From Anaeromassilibacillus senegalensis (lineage in GTDB: Bacteria > Bacillota > Clostridia > Oscillospirales > Acutalibacteraceae): 64,000 nt of DNA. Of this stretch, positions 33,624-43,240 are shown piece after piece. The translations under genes and the position numbers were made by a program. The notes below the pieces were generated by a model. That model did not search any database. It was not told where the DNA came from and saw only the letters and a list, made by a program, of their open reading frames with translations. The stretch covers positions 310,001 through 374,000 of the forward strand of contig NZ_LN868538.1 of the NCBI RefSeq assembly GCF_001261775.1, written 5' to 3'. Within the stretch, counting starts at the first letter, position 1. The number at the start of each line of letters is the position of its first letter.

Positions 33624-34454
33624 TTAAAGAGCCTCCACGGCGTCCGCGGCAGCATCCAACCAATCCGCGTTCACCAACTCCGCCAGACCGGCGTCGTAAT
33701 TCTTTGCAACCTCCGGATCGATCGGGAGCTTGCCGAGCACCTTCAGGCCAAAGGTTTCCGCCGTTTGCTCCACATGGCTGTCGCCGAAGATCTTAATTTC
33801 CTTATCGCAGTCCGGACATTTGACATAGCTCATGTTCTCCACAATGCCGATGATCGGCACGTTCATCATCTTCGCCATATTGACCGCTTTTGCAACAATC
33901 ATGGATACCAGCTCCTGCGGAGAAGTGACGATTACAATGCCGTCCAGCGGGATACTCTGAAACACCGTCAACGGCACGTCGCCGGTTCCGGGAGGCATGT
34001 CCACAAACATGTAATCCACATCCGCCCATACCACATCGGTCCAGAACTGTTTGACTGTATTGGCAATGATCGGGCCGCGCCACACAACCGGTGCGCTCTC
34101 GTCTTCCAGCAGCAGGTTGACCGACATGATGTCGATGCCCGTCTTGGTCTTCGCGGGGAGGATGCCAAATTCACTGCCCATCGCTTTTTCATGCACGCCG
34201 AACGCCTTCGGGATGGAAGGGCCGGTAATGTCCGCGTCCAGCACCGCGGTATGTGCGCCGCGGCGGTTCAGCAGGACCGCCAGCATGGAGGTCACCATGC
34301 TTTTACCGACGCCGCCCTTGCCGCTGACCACGCCGATTACTTTTTTAATGCTGCTCATCGCATTGGGCTTTTCCAGAAAATCCGCAGGATTGGACTGGCG
34401 CGAGGAACAATTTTCCCCGCAGCTGCTGCAATCGTGCGTGCAGTTTTCACTCAT
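33624..34454 (-). CDS. Mrp/NBP35-type P-loop iron-sulfur carrier ATPase
   Basis: 276 residues. A Cys-rich N-terminus (CTHDCSSCGENC, residues 4-15) like that of NBP35 precedes the deviant Walker A GVVSGKGGVGKSMVTSML, switch DADITGPSIP, Walker B VDYMFVDMPPGTGD, and the cluster-binding CxxC VKCPDCDKEI. Such proteins assemble and pass [4Fe-4S] clusters to apoproteins; the window's iron-sulfur-rich hydrogenase would be a natural client (inference). ATG 34454 has AAGGAG 8 bases upstream. Confidence 0.9.
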   Translation of the reverse strand: MSENCTHDCSSCGENCSSRQSNPADFLEKPNAMSSIKKVIGVVSGKGGVGKSMVTSMLAVLLNRRGAHTAVLDADITGPSIPKAFGVHEKAMGSEFGILPAKTKTGIDIMSVNLLLEDESAPVVWRGPIIANTVKQFWTDVVWADVDYMFVDMPPGTGDVPLTVFQSIPLDGIVIVTSPQELVSMIVAKAVNMAKMMNVPIIGIVENMSYVKCPDCDKEIKIFGDSHVEQTAETFGLKVLGKLPIDPEVAKNYDAGLAELVNADWLDAAADAVEAL

Positions 34455-34563
34455 ACAGATATCTCCTTTATCGCCTCTCACGGCAAAAATCCGCCCGTAT
34501 CTTACCGGACGTGTTTTCTATTGTAATAAACTATACCAAATTTGTCAACAAAGAAAGGAACGG

Positions 34564-35523
34564 TCAGAATTCTTTTTTCAGGCTCCGCAGGAAGAGGTCT
34601 GTCAAAACCCGGTTCGGTTCCGCCTTTTGATTGACCACTGCGTCGACCGCACGGCAGATCGGCATTTCCACCCCGTACAGTTCACTCAGGCGCAAAAGAG
34701 CGGTCGTCGTCGCCACACCTTCCGCCAATTCCCCATATGGTTCTCCGCGCACAAACGCCTCGCCAAAGCGGCGGTTGTGGCTGTACTCGGAAAAAATGGT
34801 GGCCTGGTAATCTCCCAGATGGCTCAGGCCATAAGCGGTGATCTCGCTGCCGCCCATCGCCTTGATCAGACGGGCCACCTCGCGCGTGCCGCGCGCCATC
34901 AGCGCGCCCTTCAACGCCGTTTTGTTCAGTCCGTCCAGCATACCGGCCGCAATGCCGATGACGTTCTTCGCCGCGGCTCCCACCTCGTTGCCGATGAGGT
35001 CGCTGCCGTAATAAAACCGAATCAGGTCGCTGGAAAATGCCTGAACCAGCATCTCCTTTGCCTCCGGGGAACGGCTGTCAATCACCATACAGTTAGGGAT
35101 GCCCGCCGTAAAGTCCTGCACATGACCCGGCCCCACCCAAATGGAAACCGTTGTCGTTTTGGGCACATACTGCTCCACAATCTGTGTCAGGCGGTTACCC
35201 GTATCCGCTTCCAGACCTTTCATACAGAGCACAATCGCCTTGTCGTTCAGGTCAAGCACGGACAACTGCTGCATCAGCATGCGCAAGCTCTGCGCCGCGA
35301 TGGAAATAATCAAAATCTGCGCGTTCTGCACAGCCCGGCTCAAATCGCTGGTCAGCTGTACGGAATCTCCTAACGTTACCAAACCATTTGACCGTGTTTC
35401 TTTCAATTCCGCAAAGCGTTTGGAACCATCCCGCCCATACAGGGTAACCGTATGATGCAACCGGTCTGCATACCAGGCCAGAAAACTTCCCCAACGTCCG
35501 CATCCAATCACCGATATATTCAT
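34564..35523 (-). CDS. gpsA: Glycerol-3-phosphate dehydrogenase [NAD(P)+]
   Basis: 319 residues. Makes sn-glycerol-3-phosphate from dihydroxyacetone phosphate for lipid synthesis. ISVIGCGRWGSFLAWY is the Rossmann motif; VLCMKGLEADTG, GNEVGAAAKNVIGIAAGM (catalytic Lys) and AYGLSHLGDYQATIFSEYSHNR (phosphate-binding) are the family landmarks. I place the start at ATG 35523 because the Rossmann strand begins there, although no clear ribosome site is seen; the longer frame starts at 35550. Confidence 0.92.
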   Translation of the reverse strand: MNISVIGCGRWGSFLAWYADRLHHTVTLYGRDGSKRFAELKETRSNGLVTLGDSVQLTSDLSRAVQNAQILIISIAAQSLRMLMQQLSVLDLNDKAIVLCMKGLEADTGNRLTQIVEQYVPKTTTVSIWVGPGHVQDFTAGIPNCMVIDSRSPEAKEMLVQAFSSDLIRFYYGSDLIGNEVGAAAKNVIGIAAGMLDGLNKTALKGALMARGTREVARLIKAMGGSEITAYGLSHLGDYQATIFSEYSHNRRFGEAFVRGEPYGELAEGVATTTALLRLSELYGVEMPICRAVDAVVNQKAEPNRVLTDLFLRSLKKEF

Positions 35524-35656
35524 AAAAAGCCGCACGGGCGTGCTCCCCAACCCGCGCGATGCCCCCTTCCATTTATAGATATATCTTATTGTACCATATT
35601 GGAGGACGATGCAACAGGATTGAAACCAAAAAGAGGAAGATTTGTAAATTTTCTTA

Positions 35657-37153
35657 TCAGCCGGGCTCCGTATTCATATCCAGCTCAAACCAGAAGGTGC
35701 TTCCCACGCCCTCTTCGCTCTGCACGCCGTACGCGCCGCCGTGCATGTCCAGGATGGTCCGGACAATGGAAAGCCCCAGCCCGGTACCGACCTGCGCGCG
35801 TTTGTGGGCTTTGTCCACCTTGTAATAGCGCTCCCAAATATCCTTGAGCTTATCCTGCTCGATGCCTTCCCCGGTATCGCGCACTTCAATGCGGACTTTA
35901 CTGCCCAGCTCAAGCTGACGCACATAGACGCATTTGTCCGCGCCGGTATAGGTCAGCGCATTGTTGACCAGGTTGTACACCACCTGAGAAATTTTCAGCT
36001 CGTCCGCATAGACCTCCACATTCCGTCCGGCGGTAAAGCTGATATTATAATCCGTCAGCTTGTTATACCGCTTCAGGATATTGCGAATGCTTTCCGTCAG
36101 GTCGTATACGCTCCGGGTCAGCGTCTGCGTGCCGGACTGCATCTTGCTCAGGTCCAGCATATCATTGACCAGCGTTGTCAACCGGTTGGCCTCGTCGATG
36201 ATGACCTGCACATTCTCCGGTGTGTTTTCGCCCGGCAGGTCGCGCATGACCTCGCTGTACCCCGTGATCATGGTCAGCGGCGTGCGCAGGTCGTGGGAAA
36301 CGTTGGCAATCAGGTCGCGGCGCAGCGTCTCCACCTTGGAAAGCTCCTTCGCGGCATAGTTGAGCGTTTCGCCCAGCTCCGCGATCTCCCGGTAGCCCCG
36401 CTCCAGGAATTCGACGTTGTAGTCGCCGTGCGCCAATCCCTTCGCGGACGAATTGATCTGAATAATCGGGCCGGAAATCCTTCTGGACATGAACAGCGCC
36501 AGCACAATGGCAAGGCCCAGCATGATCACCGTGATCCACATCAGCTGGATGCGCAGCGTCTGCACCGTCGCGCCGACCGGCGAGATGGTGGAGTTCAGCA
36601 GCACCAGCAGCTTGCGCCCGTTTTCCCGCTCCACAATAAAGGTATAGATCATATTTTCCGGTGCATCGGGGTCCTCCCCGCGGTACGTACGGCGCTGCAG
36701 ATCCGGCGCCGTCTTGAGATTGTCGCTGAAGAACGTCTCAAAATAGGTGCCGCCGTTGCGGTCCGTCAGCATATAGATGGCCGCGCGCTGCAGCGGATTC
36801 AGTCGATGAATGACGCAGCTCGGCGAGGCGTCCTCCGAGTAGAACAGGTCTCCAAATTCATCCGATACAATGATGCAGACCTGGTTATTCTGAGAAAGCT
36901 TGCTCAGCTGCATGCCCAGGTCGTCGGAATTAATGCCTTTTTCAATGGTCTGCGCGGTATCCTTGATTTCCCGAATCTTTATAAATCGGTAAAAATCGTT
37001 CAGGAACATGGTTTGGAACACCCACAGAAGGACCAGGATCACAGCCGCAAAAATGGCAAAGCCGCTGAACAATCCCCATTTCATGCTGATCCGGCCATGC
37101 GGTCCGTGGTGAAAGCGCTCCTCTATCCGTTCCCAGCGCTCACGAAACTTCAA
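35657..37153 (-). CDS. Membrane sensor histidine kinase (HAMP-HisKA-HATPase)
   Basis: 498 residues. First helix at about 30-48 (LFSGFAIFAAVILVLLWVF), external sensor of about 140 residues, second helix (LMWITVIMLGLAIVLALFM), HAMP, H-box VSHDLRTPLTMITGYSEV, N-box YNLVNNALTYTG, G1 VRDTGEGIEQDKL and G2 GTGLGLSIVRTIL. It phosphorylates the regulator encoded just upstream. The frame overlaps that gene; a TTG at 37153 with GGGGAG 12 bases before is the most likely start, a TTG at 37165 the alternative. Signal unknown. Confidence 0.9.
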   Translation of the reverse strand: MKFRERWERIEERFHHGPHGRISMKWGLFSGFAIFAAVILVLLWVFQTMFLNDFYRFIKIREIKDTAQTIEKGINSDDLGMQLSKLSQNNQVCIIVSDEFGDLFYSEDASPSCVIHRLNPLQRAAIYMLTDRNGGTYFETFFSDNLKTAPDLQRRTYRGEDPDAPENMIYTFIVERENGRKLLVLLNSTISPVGATVQTLRIQLMWITVIMLGLAIVLALFMSRRISGPIIQINSSAKGLAHGDYNVEFLERGYREIAELGETLNYAAKELSKVETLRRDLIANVSHDLRTPLTMITGYSEVMRDLPGENTPENVQVIIDEANRLTTLVNDMLDLSKMQSGTQTLTRSVYDLTESIRNILKRYNKLTDYNISFTAGRNVEVYADELKISQVVYNLVNNALTYTGADKCVYVRQLELGSKVRIEVRDTGEGIEQDKLKDIWERYYKVDKAHKRAQVGTGLGLSIVRTILDMHGGAYGVQSEEGVGSTFWFELDMNTEPG

Positions 37154-37823
37154 AACGGTAGCCAACTCCCCTCAGCGTTACAATAAACTTGCTGTATTGC
37201 TTCAGGCTTTTTCGCAGCAATTTGATATGCGTGTCCAACGTGCGGTCGTCCCCGTAAAAATCGTACCCCCATACGTTGGTAATCAGATTTTCGCGCGTCA
37301 GGGCAATGTTGCGGTTGCGCGCAAAATAAAACAGCAGGTCGTACTCCTTGGGGGAAAGGTCCGCCTTCTCCCCATCGATGGTCACAATGCGTCCTGTGAA
37401 GTCGATTGTCAGGCCCTCGAAGCTGACCTGCTCCTTCTGCGGCTGGTCCGGCGCGGGCTGGGCGCGCTTCATAATGGCGTTAATGCGCATCATCAGCTCT
37501 TTTGGGGAAAAGGGCTTGACCACATAGTCGTCAATGCCCAATTCAAAACCGTGGATTTTATCGTATTCCTCGCCGCGTGCGGAAAGCATCAGCACCGGCG
37601 TGGAATTGGATTTGCGGATTTCCCGCACGGCAGAAAAGCCGTCCAGCTCCGGCATCATGACGTCCATGATGATAATGTCAAATTCGTTCGGGTGTTCCCG
37701 GCAAATGCCGACGGCCTCCATGCCGTCTTTTGCCTCTGTGACGGTATGCCCTTCAAATACGGCGTATTTTTTAATCAGCTCGCGAATTTTATCCTCGTCG
37801 TCCACTACCAATATGCGATACAT
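37140..37823 (-). CDS. OmpR/PhoB-type response regulator
   Basis: 227 residues. Receiver domain 1-120 with acidic pocket VVDDEDKI, phosphorylation Asp in IIIMDVMMPEL, and the late Lys in VVKPFSPKEL; winged-helix domain 130-227 with LSPKEYDLLFYFARN and RTLDTHIKLLRKSLKQ ending GVGYRFEVS. It is first in the two-gene operon, with GGAGGAG before the ATG. Target genes are unknown. Confidence 0.93.
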   Translation of the reverse strand: MYRILVVDDEDKIRELIKKYAVFEGHTVTEAKDGMEAVGICREHPNEFDIIIMDVMMPELDGFSAVREIRKSNSTPVLMLSARGEEYDKIHGFELGIDDYVVKPFSPKELMMRINAIMKRAQPAPDQPQKEQVSFEGLTIDFTGRIVTIDGEKADLSPKEYDLLFYFARNRNIALTRENLITNVWGYDFYGDDRTLDTHIKLLRKSLKQYSKFIVTLRGVGYRFEVS

Positions 37824-37999
37824 GCATGCACTCCTCCTTATTTATATTGATTGTCGCATGCCACTGTGATGATTTTGTGACGGTTACAGGAGTTTTCTCA
37901 TTCCAATGCCATCGTACTACAAACCGGATAAAAGGGCAATATTACAGCCTTACTTTTCCACAAAGTATCGTAAGGTATTAAGAGAAATCCGTCTTCCGC

Positions 38000-38028
38000 T
38001 TGACAAAAGAAAGGCCGCGGCATATAAT
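38000..38028 (+). promoter_or_regulatory. Consensus promoter of the Trp T-box/trpXYZ operon
   Basis: TTGACA (38000-38005), 17 bp, TATAAT (38023-38028), a full consensus match. Confidence 0.85.
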
Positions 38029-38034
38029 AGCAGA

Positions 38035-38324
38035 CAAAGAAAACATATCAAACCGATGACCGAGAGTAGTACGCAGGCATAGGGACCACACAGAGAGCCG
38101 CAGGCGGTGGAATTGCGGCGGGAAACAGCAGGCGGAATGGACTTGGGAGGGCAAAATGAACGGCTTTGCGCCCAGTAGCTTTTGACGGGGACTCCGCCCG
38201 TTATCAGGGGAGCATGCATTTTTCATTGTGCATGAACAAAGCGGGCGAATTTTCGCCAATCCGGGTGGTACCGCAGGAGTTACAGCTCTTGTCCCTGTTT
38301 TACAGGGGCAAGGGCTTTTTTTTT
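38035..38324 (+). promoter_or_regulatory. T-box riboswitch, tryptophan-specific (UGG specifier)
   Basis: A leader of about 290 nt. The T-box sequence CCGGGTGGTACCGC lies at 38261-38274, followed by terminator stem GCTCTTG.CCCTG/CAGGGG.CAAGGGC and nine T (38285-38324). Stem I contains an AGTA-rich base (GAGAGTAGTACG) and, on its 3' side, GGAATGGACTT, where the specifier triplet TGG sits at 38138-38140. Uncharged tRNA-Trp should pair with UGG and the T-box, blocking the terminator and switching on the transporter when tryptophan is scarce. Confidence 0.92.
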
Positions 38325-38449
38325 CAAATCGACCTTGTTCAGGAGGTGGTGTCCTTGGCGGATGGCTGGCGTTTCCTGTATCCCTGTCCCGGTCGCCGGG
38401 ACGTTCCCTCAACAATTATGATAAATCAACTTTCAGGAGGAATTTACCG

Positions 38450-39460
38450 ATGAAACATCTTTTGAAAAAAATGGCGGCCCTGATGATGAGCGCCGTATTG
38501 GCGGTAACCTGTATTGCATGCGGCGCCCCTGCCGGCAGCAGCGCCGGCGGCCAGAATGAAACAATCAAGATCGGTGTGATCCAGTTTGCCGCGCATCCTT
38601 CCCTGGACAACTGCTACAACGGTTTTGTACAGGGACTGGAGGAAGCGGGCTTTAAAGATGGCGAAAACCTGGAGATCGACTTCCAGAATGCGCAGAATGA
38701 CACTTCCAACAGCGACCTGATCGCCAAAAATATGGTTGCCAAGAAATACAGCCTGCTTGCAGGCATCGCGACGCCGTCCGCCATGAGCGCCTACGCCGCC
38801 GCGAAGTCCACAGACATCCCGGTGGTATTCACCGCCGTTTCCGACGCGGTCGCGGCGGGCATCGTACAGAGCAATGAAAAGCCCGGCGGCAACTGCACCG
38901 GTTCCTCCGATGTGCTTCCGCTGGAACAGCAGGTACAGATGATCCGCGCGTTCCTCCCGGACGCAAAAAAGATCGGCATTCTGTACACCACCAGCGAGCC
39001 AAACTCCGTCTCACAGCTCAAGGAAATCAAAGAGATTGTCAAGGAGTACGGCTTTGAAATCGTCGACGTCGGTGTGACGAGCGCTTCCGAAGTGGCGGCG
39101 GGCGCGGCAACGCTGATTGCCAAAGGCGTGGACTGCATCAACAATTTTACCGACAACAACGTGGTGGATAACCTCTCCACGGTGTTACAAGCCGCCAACG
39201 AGGCGAACATTCCGGTCTTTGGCTCTGAGGAAGAGCAGGTTAAAAACGGCTGTCTGGCCTCCATGGGCATCGATTACGTGGCGCTCGGCAAAGAAACCGG
39301 CAAAATGGCCGCACAGATTCTGAAGGGCGAGGCAAAGGCTGGCGACCTGCCTGTTTTTATGGTAAAAGATTACGCGCCGGTTTACAACGAGTCGGTCCTC
39401 AACGCATTAGGGCTTTCCCTCCCCTCTGCATATGCAGACGCAACGGCACTGAGTAAATAA
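38450..39460 (+). CDS. trpX: ABC transporter substrate-binding lipoprotein (tryptophan, TrpX-type)
   Basis: 336 residues. A lipoprotein signal (LLKKMAALMMSAVLAVTCIAC, anchor at about Cys24) is followed by a two-lobe periplasmic-binding fold of the ABC_sub_bind type: IKIGVIQFAAHPSLDNC, ...PVVFTAVSDAVAAGIV, ...GCLASMGIDYVALGKETG. This family and its permease/ATPase partners are the predicted tryptophan importer of Gram-positives. The UGG T-box in front gives independent support. CAGGAGG precedes the ATG; the much longer open frame runs back into the riboswitch and is not used. Confidence 0.9.
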   Translation: MKHLLKKMAALMMSAVLAVTCIACGAPAGSSAGGQNETIKIGVIQFAAHPSLDNCYNGFVQGLEEAGFKDGENLEIDFQNAQNDTSNSDLIAKNMVAKKYSLLAGIATPSAMSAYAAAKSTDIPVVFTAVSDAVAAGIVQSNEKPGGNCTGSSDVLPLEQQVQMIRAFLPDAKKIGILYTTSEPNSVSQLKEIKEIVKEYGFEIVDVGVTSASEVAAGAATLIAKGVDCINNFTDNNVVDNLSTVLQAANEANIPVFGSEEEQVKNGCLASMGIDYVALGKETGKMAAQILKGEAKAGDLPVFMVKDYAPVYNESVLNALGLSLPSAYADATALSK

Positions 39461-39483
39461 ACAGAAAGCAGGTTCCGATTTTT

Positions 39484-40398
39484 ATGGATATCGCACTTGG
39501 TCTACTGATCAACGTCCTGGAAGAAGGCTTTATCTATGGCATCATGGCAATTGGCGTCTACATCACTTACACGGTGCTGGATTTTCCGGACCTTTCGGTG
39601 GACGGCACCTTTCCGCTGGGCGCATGCGTTACGGCGGCGCTGATCACCGCGGGCGTCAATCCGTGGCTGGCCTGCCTGATTGCATTTGTATGCGGCGGGC
39701 TGGCTGGCTGTATCACCGGATTTCTGCATGTCAAGCTGGGGATCACCGATCTGCTCTCCGGCATTCTGGTGATGACGGGCCTGTGGAGCGTCAACCTGGT
39801 GATCACCGGCGGCAGCTCCATTCTGCCCTTCTACAACAGGAATACCATTTTTAACGCCGGTCCCGCCGCGCTCCTGCCGGAGGCGGCGTCCCCCTATCGC
39901 ATTGTGATCTTTGCGGGAATCGTCTGTCTGATCGTCAAGCTGTTGCTGGACGCGTATCTGAAAACCAGGTCCGGCCTGCTGCTGCGCGCATCCGGCAACA
40001 ATGCGCAATATGTCACCTCTCTTGGAAAAAACCCCGGCACCATGAAAATCATCGGCCTGGCGATTGGAAACGCCTGCACCGCGCTGGCGGGCTGCATTCT
40101 CGCGCAGCAGGGCGAATCCGCCAACGTCAGCAGCGGCACCGGCATGGTGGTCATGGCGCTGGCCTCCGTAATCATCGGCACCAGCCTGTTCCGCAAAGTA
40201 AAGTTTATCAAGCCGACCCTGTCCGTCGTGTTGGGCGCGATTCTTTACAAGGCCTGTCTGGTGATCGCCATGCAACTGGGTCTGCCGACCAATTTCCTGA
40301 AGCTGCTGATGGCGGTGCTGTTCACGCTTGCGCTGGTTTCCAACAACCTGCTGTCCGGAAGGAGGAGAAAGCAACATGTCAATCCAACCCAAATCTGA
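39484..40398 (+). CDS. trpY: ABC transporter permease (TrpY-type)
   Basis: 304 residues with about eight or nine hydrophobic segments of the branched-chain-type permease fold (VLDFPDLSVDGTFPLGACV, GLWSVNLVITGGSSILPFY, GLAIGNACTALAGCILAQQ). It forms the membrane channel for the tryptophan importer. The ribosome site is weak (AGCAGG). Its 3' end overlaps the ATPase gene by 23 bases. Confidence 0.9.
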   Translation: MDIALGLLINVLEEGFIYGIMAIGVYITYTVLDFPDLSVDGTFPLGACVTAALITAGVNPWLACLIAFVCGGLAGCITGFLHVKLGITDLLSGILVMTGLWSVNLVITGGSSILPFYNRNTIFNAGPAALLPEAASPYRIVIFAGIVCLIVKLLLDAYLKTRSGLLLRASGNNAQYVTSLGKNPGTMKIIGLAIGNACTALAGCILAQQGESANVSSGTGMVVMALASVIIGTSLFRKVKFIKPTLSVVLGAILYKACLVIAMQLGLPTNFLKLLMAVLFTLALVSNNLLSGRRRKQHVNPTQI

Positions 40399-41182
40399 CG
40401 GCAACGCGCTTGTGCGGATGGAACACATCTACAAGACGTTCAATCCGCATTCCGTCAACGAAGTCGTTCTGTTTCAGGACTTCAATCTCTCCATTGCAGA
40501 AGGGCAGTTTGTCTCCGTGGTGGGCAGCAACGGGTCCGGAAAGACCACCATTTTGAACCTGCTGTGCGGCAGTATCCCGGTCGACAGCGGAACCATTACG
40601 GTGGGCGGGCGGGACATCACGCGATTAAAAGAATACCAGCACTCTAAATTCATTGGGCGCGTTTTTCAGGATCCCGGCAAGGGCACCTGCCCCGAACTGA
40701 CGATTCTGGAAAACATGGCTCTGGCGGACAACAAGGGCGGCGCTTACAACCTGCGGCGCGGCGTCAACAAAAAGCGGATCGATGCATACCGCACGCAGCT
40801 GGAGCTGTTAAAGCTCGGGCTGGAGGATAAACTCAATCTCTCTGTGGGCAGCCTTTCCGGCGGACAGCGGCAGGCGCTCGCCCTCCTGATCTGCACCATG
40901 ACACCCATCGACCTGCTGATTCTGGACGAACACACCGCCGCACTGGACCCGAAGTCCTCGGAAAACGTGATGCAGCTGACAGAGCGCATCGTGCGTGAAA
41001 AAAAGCTGACCACGCTGATGGTGACGCACAACCTGAAATTTGCGATCAACTACGGCGACCGGCTGGTTATGATGCATCGCGGCTCCGTTGTGCTGGATGC
41101 GGCAAGCGAACAGAAATCCGTCCTCAGCACCCGCGACCTCACCGAAAAATTCAACCAAATAAGCCTCGAAGACGGCAACTGA
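40376..41182 (+). CDS. trpZ: ABC transporter ATPase (TrpZ-type)
   Basis: 268 residues. Walker A VVGSNGSGKTTILNLL, Q-loop GRVFQDPGKG, signature LSGGQRQALALL, Walker B DLLILDEHTAALDPK and H-loop MVTHNLKFA. GGAAGGAGG precedes the ATG at 40376. It powers the importer formed with the two preceding genes, all under the T-box. Confidence 0.92.
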   Translation: MSIQPKSDGNALVRMEHIYKTFNPHSVNEVVLFQDFNLSIAEGQFVSVVGSNGSGKTTILNLLCGSIPVDSGTITVGGRDITRLKEYQHSKFIGRVFQDPGKGTCPELTILENMALADNKGGAYNLRRGVNKKRIDAYRTQLELLKLGLEDKLNLSVGSLSGGQRQALALLICTMTPIDLLILDEHTAALDPKSSENVMQLTERIVREKKLTTLMVTHNLKFAINYGDRLVMMHRGSVVLDAASEQKSVLSTRDLTEKFNQISLEDGN

Positions 41183-41335
41183 GCAGGGCAGGCTGAGCCT
41201 GCACGCACGGCCCGCCCATCACATTGCCGAATGAAAACACGCGCTGATGCGGGACGGAAATAACAAATACCTGTTTTTATCCTTTCGATATGTCTGATAA
41301 TATCCTTTGCGCAAATGATGTAATAAACATAAATT

Positions 41336-41380
41336 GAAAAAGGCGCTCTTGCGCGGCTGATTCAGCTGGCAAGAACGTCT
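41336..41380 (-). terminator. Terminator of gapN
   Basis: Stem GTTCTTGCCAGCTGA/TCAGCCGCGCAAGAGC followed by CCTTTTTC on the minus strand. Confidence 0.7.
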
Positions 41381-41409
41381 TTTCTATTTATAAATCCACC
41401 AATAGCCGG

Positions 41410-42879
41410 TTATGATAAATCTTCGTCGCGCAGGTTCACGGTAATCGCCTTCGGCCGGGTCATCGCCTCAATGGAGTAGCGGATGCCCTGCGTTCCCATA
41501 CCGGAGGCCTTGACGCCCAGGAACGGGAAGTGGTCCGGCCCACGCTCCGTCTTGTTGTTGATCTGCACGGTGCCAACCTCCAGCTGTTCCGCGATGGAAA
41601 ACGCCTTGTTGATGTCGTTCGTAAAGACGGAAGACTGCAAACCGTATTCCGATTGATTGGCAATTTCAATTGCCTGTTCAATGCTCTTCACCCGGATAAC
41701 CGGCAAAATCGGCGCAAACGGTTCGATCCACGCAACCTCCATCTCCTTTGTCACGTGGTCCAGGAGCGTGGGATATACCAAATTTTTCTCGCGTTTATTC
41801 CCGGTCAGCAGATGAGCGCCTTTTTCCAGCGCGTCCTCAATCAGCTTCTGTGCCGACTCCGCGGCCTTTTCATCGATCAAAGGCGTGATCATCGCGCCTT
41901 CGCGCGGGTCGCCGACTTTCATCTGTTCCACGCGGGCTTTCAGTTTTCCCACCAGCTGGTCCGCCACCGCGTCCGTCGCCAGCACGCGTTTTACCGCCGT
42001 GCAGCGCTGCCCGGAATAGGAGAAGGCGCCGTCCGCGATGGTATTGGCCGCAAAGTCGAGGTCTGCGTCCTCCAGTACAATTGCGGCGTCCTTGCCGCCC
42101 AGCTCCAACAGCAGGGGCGTCATGCGGGCCAGGCTGGAGATATGCTGCCCGATTTCCGTACTGCCGGTGAAGTTGATAAAATCAATCCCATCCTGTGTCA
42201 CAATATAGTCGCCGATTTCACTGCCGCGCCCTGTAATTGTATTGAGCACGCCGCCCGGCAGCCCGGCGCTCTGCAAAACATCCGCCAGATGCAGCGCGCT
42301 GACCGCGCCCTGTGTGGCAGGCTTGAGCACCACCGTGTTGCCGCCGATCAGCGCCGGGGCAATCTTGGAAACAGAAAGGTTGACCGGGTAGTTAAACGGG
42401 GAAATTGCCAGCACAGTTCCCAGCGGCACCCGGCGCACAAAGGACATTTTCCGGCGCGAACCGCCGGGGAAGTTCTCTCCGCTGATGGCCTGCCCCTCCA
42501 TGCTCTTTCCCATATCCGCCGTATATCGAAGCAGGTCCGCAGAACGGACAATCTCAGACAGCGCCGACTTTCGTTCCTTGGCCACCTCCATGGTCAGGAT
42601 ATCTGCGATCTCCTCCGCGCGCTCCACCAGCAGATCCGCCGCGCGGTAAAAAATTTCCGCCCGTTCATGAATGGGCCACTCCGCCCATGTCTTTCCGTGC
42701 AGCTTTGTATCCTGAATGGCTTCTGTGACCTCTTCCTTTGTCATGGCCTGTATTTTACCGACCAGACTGCCGTCCACTGGTGACCGGATTTCCAGCAAAT
42801 GGCCTGATGCGGACTCTACCCATTCCCCATTTAAAAGGTTCCCGTAGACGGTTTCTCCCTGTATGGTATTCTGAAACAT
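41410..42879 (-). CDS. gapN: NADP-dependent non-phosphorylating glyceraldehyde-3-phosphate dehydrogenase
   Basis: 489 residues of the aldehyde dehydrogenase superfamily. It oxidises glyceraldehyde-3-phosphate straight to 3-phosphoglycerate, making NADPH but no ATP. Landmarks: substrate-side GNTVVLKPATQGA, cofactor loop INFTGSTEIGQ, general-base Glu in LLLELGGKDAA, catalytic Cys in SGQRCTAVKRV, and INNKTERGPDHFPF, typical of GapN rather than other ALDHs. GGGGG precedes the ATG. It supplies NADPH in a fermenter that otherwise makes NADH. Confidence 0.92.
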   Translation of the reverse strand: MFQNTIQGETVYGNLLNGEWVESASGHLLEIRSPVDGSLVGKIQAMTKEEVTEAIQDTKLHGKTWAEWPIHERAEIFYRAADLLVERAEEIADILTMEVAKERKSALSEIVRSADLLRYTADMGKSMEGQAISGENFPGGSRRKMSFVRRVPLGTVLAISPFNYPVNLSVSKIAPALIGGNTVVLKPATQGAVSALHLADVLQSAGLPGGVLNTITGRGSEIGDYIVTQDGIDFINFTGSTEIGQHISSLARMTPLLLELGGKDAAIVLEDADLDFAANTIADGAFSYSGQRCTAVKRVLATDAVADQLVGKLKARVEQMKVGDPREGAMITPLIDEKAAESAQKLIEDALEKGAHLLTGNKREKNLVYPTLLDHVTKEMEVAWIEPFAPILPVIRVKSIEQAIEIANQSEYGLQSSVFTNDINKAFSIAEQLEVGTVQINNKTERGPDHFPFLGVKASGMGTQGIRYSIEAMTRPKAITVNLRDEDLS

Positions 42880-42992
42880 ATGTCAGCCCCCTTTTGATTC
42901 TCCTTCATAGTATTCTCTTTCTGAAAGGAAAATACACGGTATGGCGCCGACAAAGGGAAAACAGACCTTGTTATGAATTACAGCGTAAAGCA

Positions 42993-43240
42993 AAATGTGT
43001 TTTTCCGCTTTTCTGGACCTCCGGTCAGGACGCGCCTCCGGCGGGAACCATTTTCACCTTGCAGACAATGGTTAGAAAGTGTTTTTCCGCTTTTCTGAAA
43101 AGCGGCGGGATCAAAGGGCAGCGGACGTGCAACGTCTTTCGCGGACCTCCGGTCAGGACACGCCTCCGGCGAGGACCATTTTCACCTTGTGGCAATTCTT
43201 AAAATATGTTTTTCTCCGCTTCTGAAAAGCGGCGATGGTC
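42993..43240. repeat. Degenerate intergenic repeats (two 47-bp copies and three short copies)
   Basis: The 47-bp block GGACCTCCGGTCAGGAC...CACCTTG occurs at 43015-43061 and 43143-43189. A second element, GTGTTTTTCCGCTTTTCTG, occurs at 42997, 43079 and, in altered form, 43207; the latter two form hairpins CCGCTTTTCTGAAAAGCGG. No coding potential. Confidence 0.75.

Noticed and set aside
38228..38449. N-terminal extension of the trpX frame
   Set aside because: The extension is T-box and terminator sequence; the real start with AGGAGG and a lipoprotein signal is at 38450.
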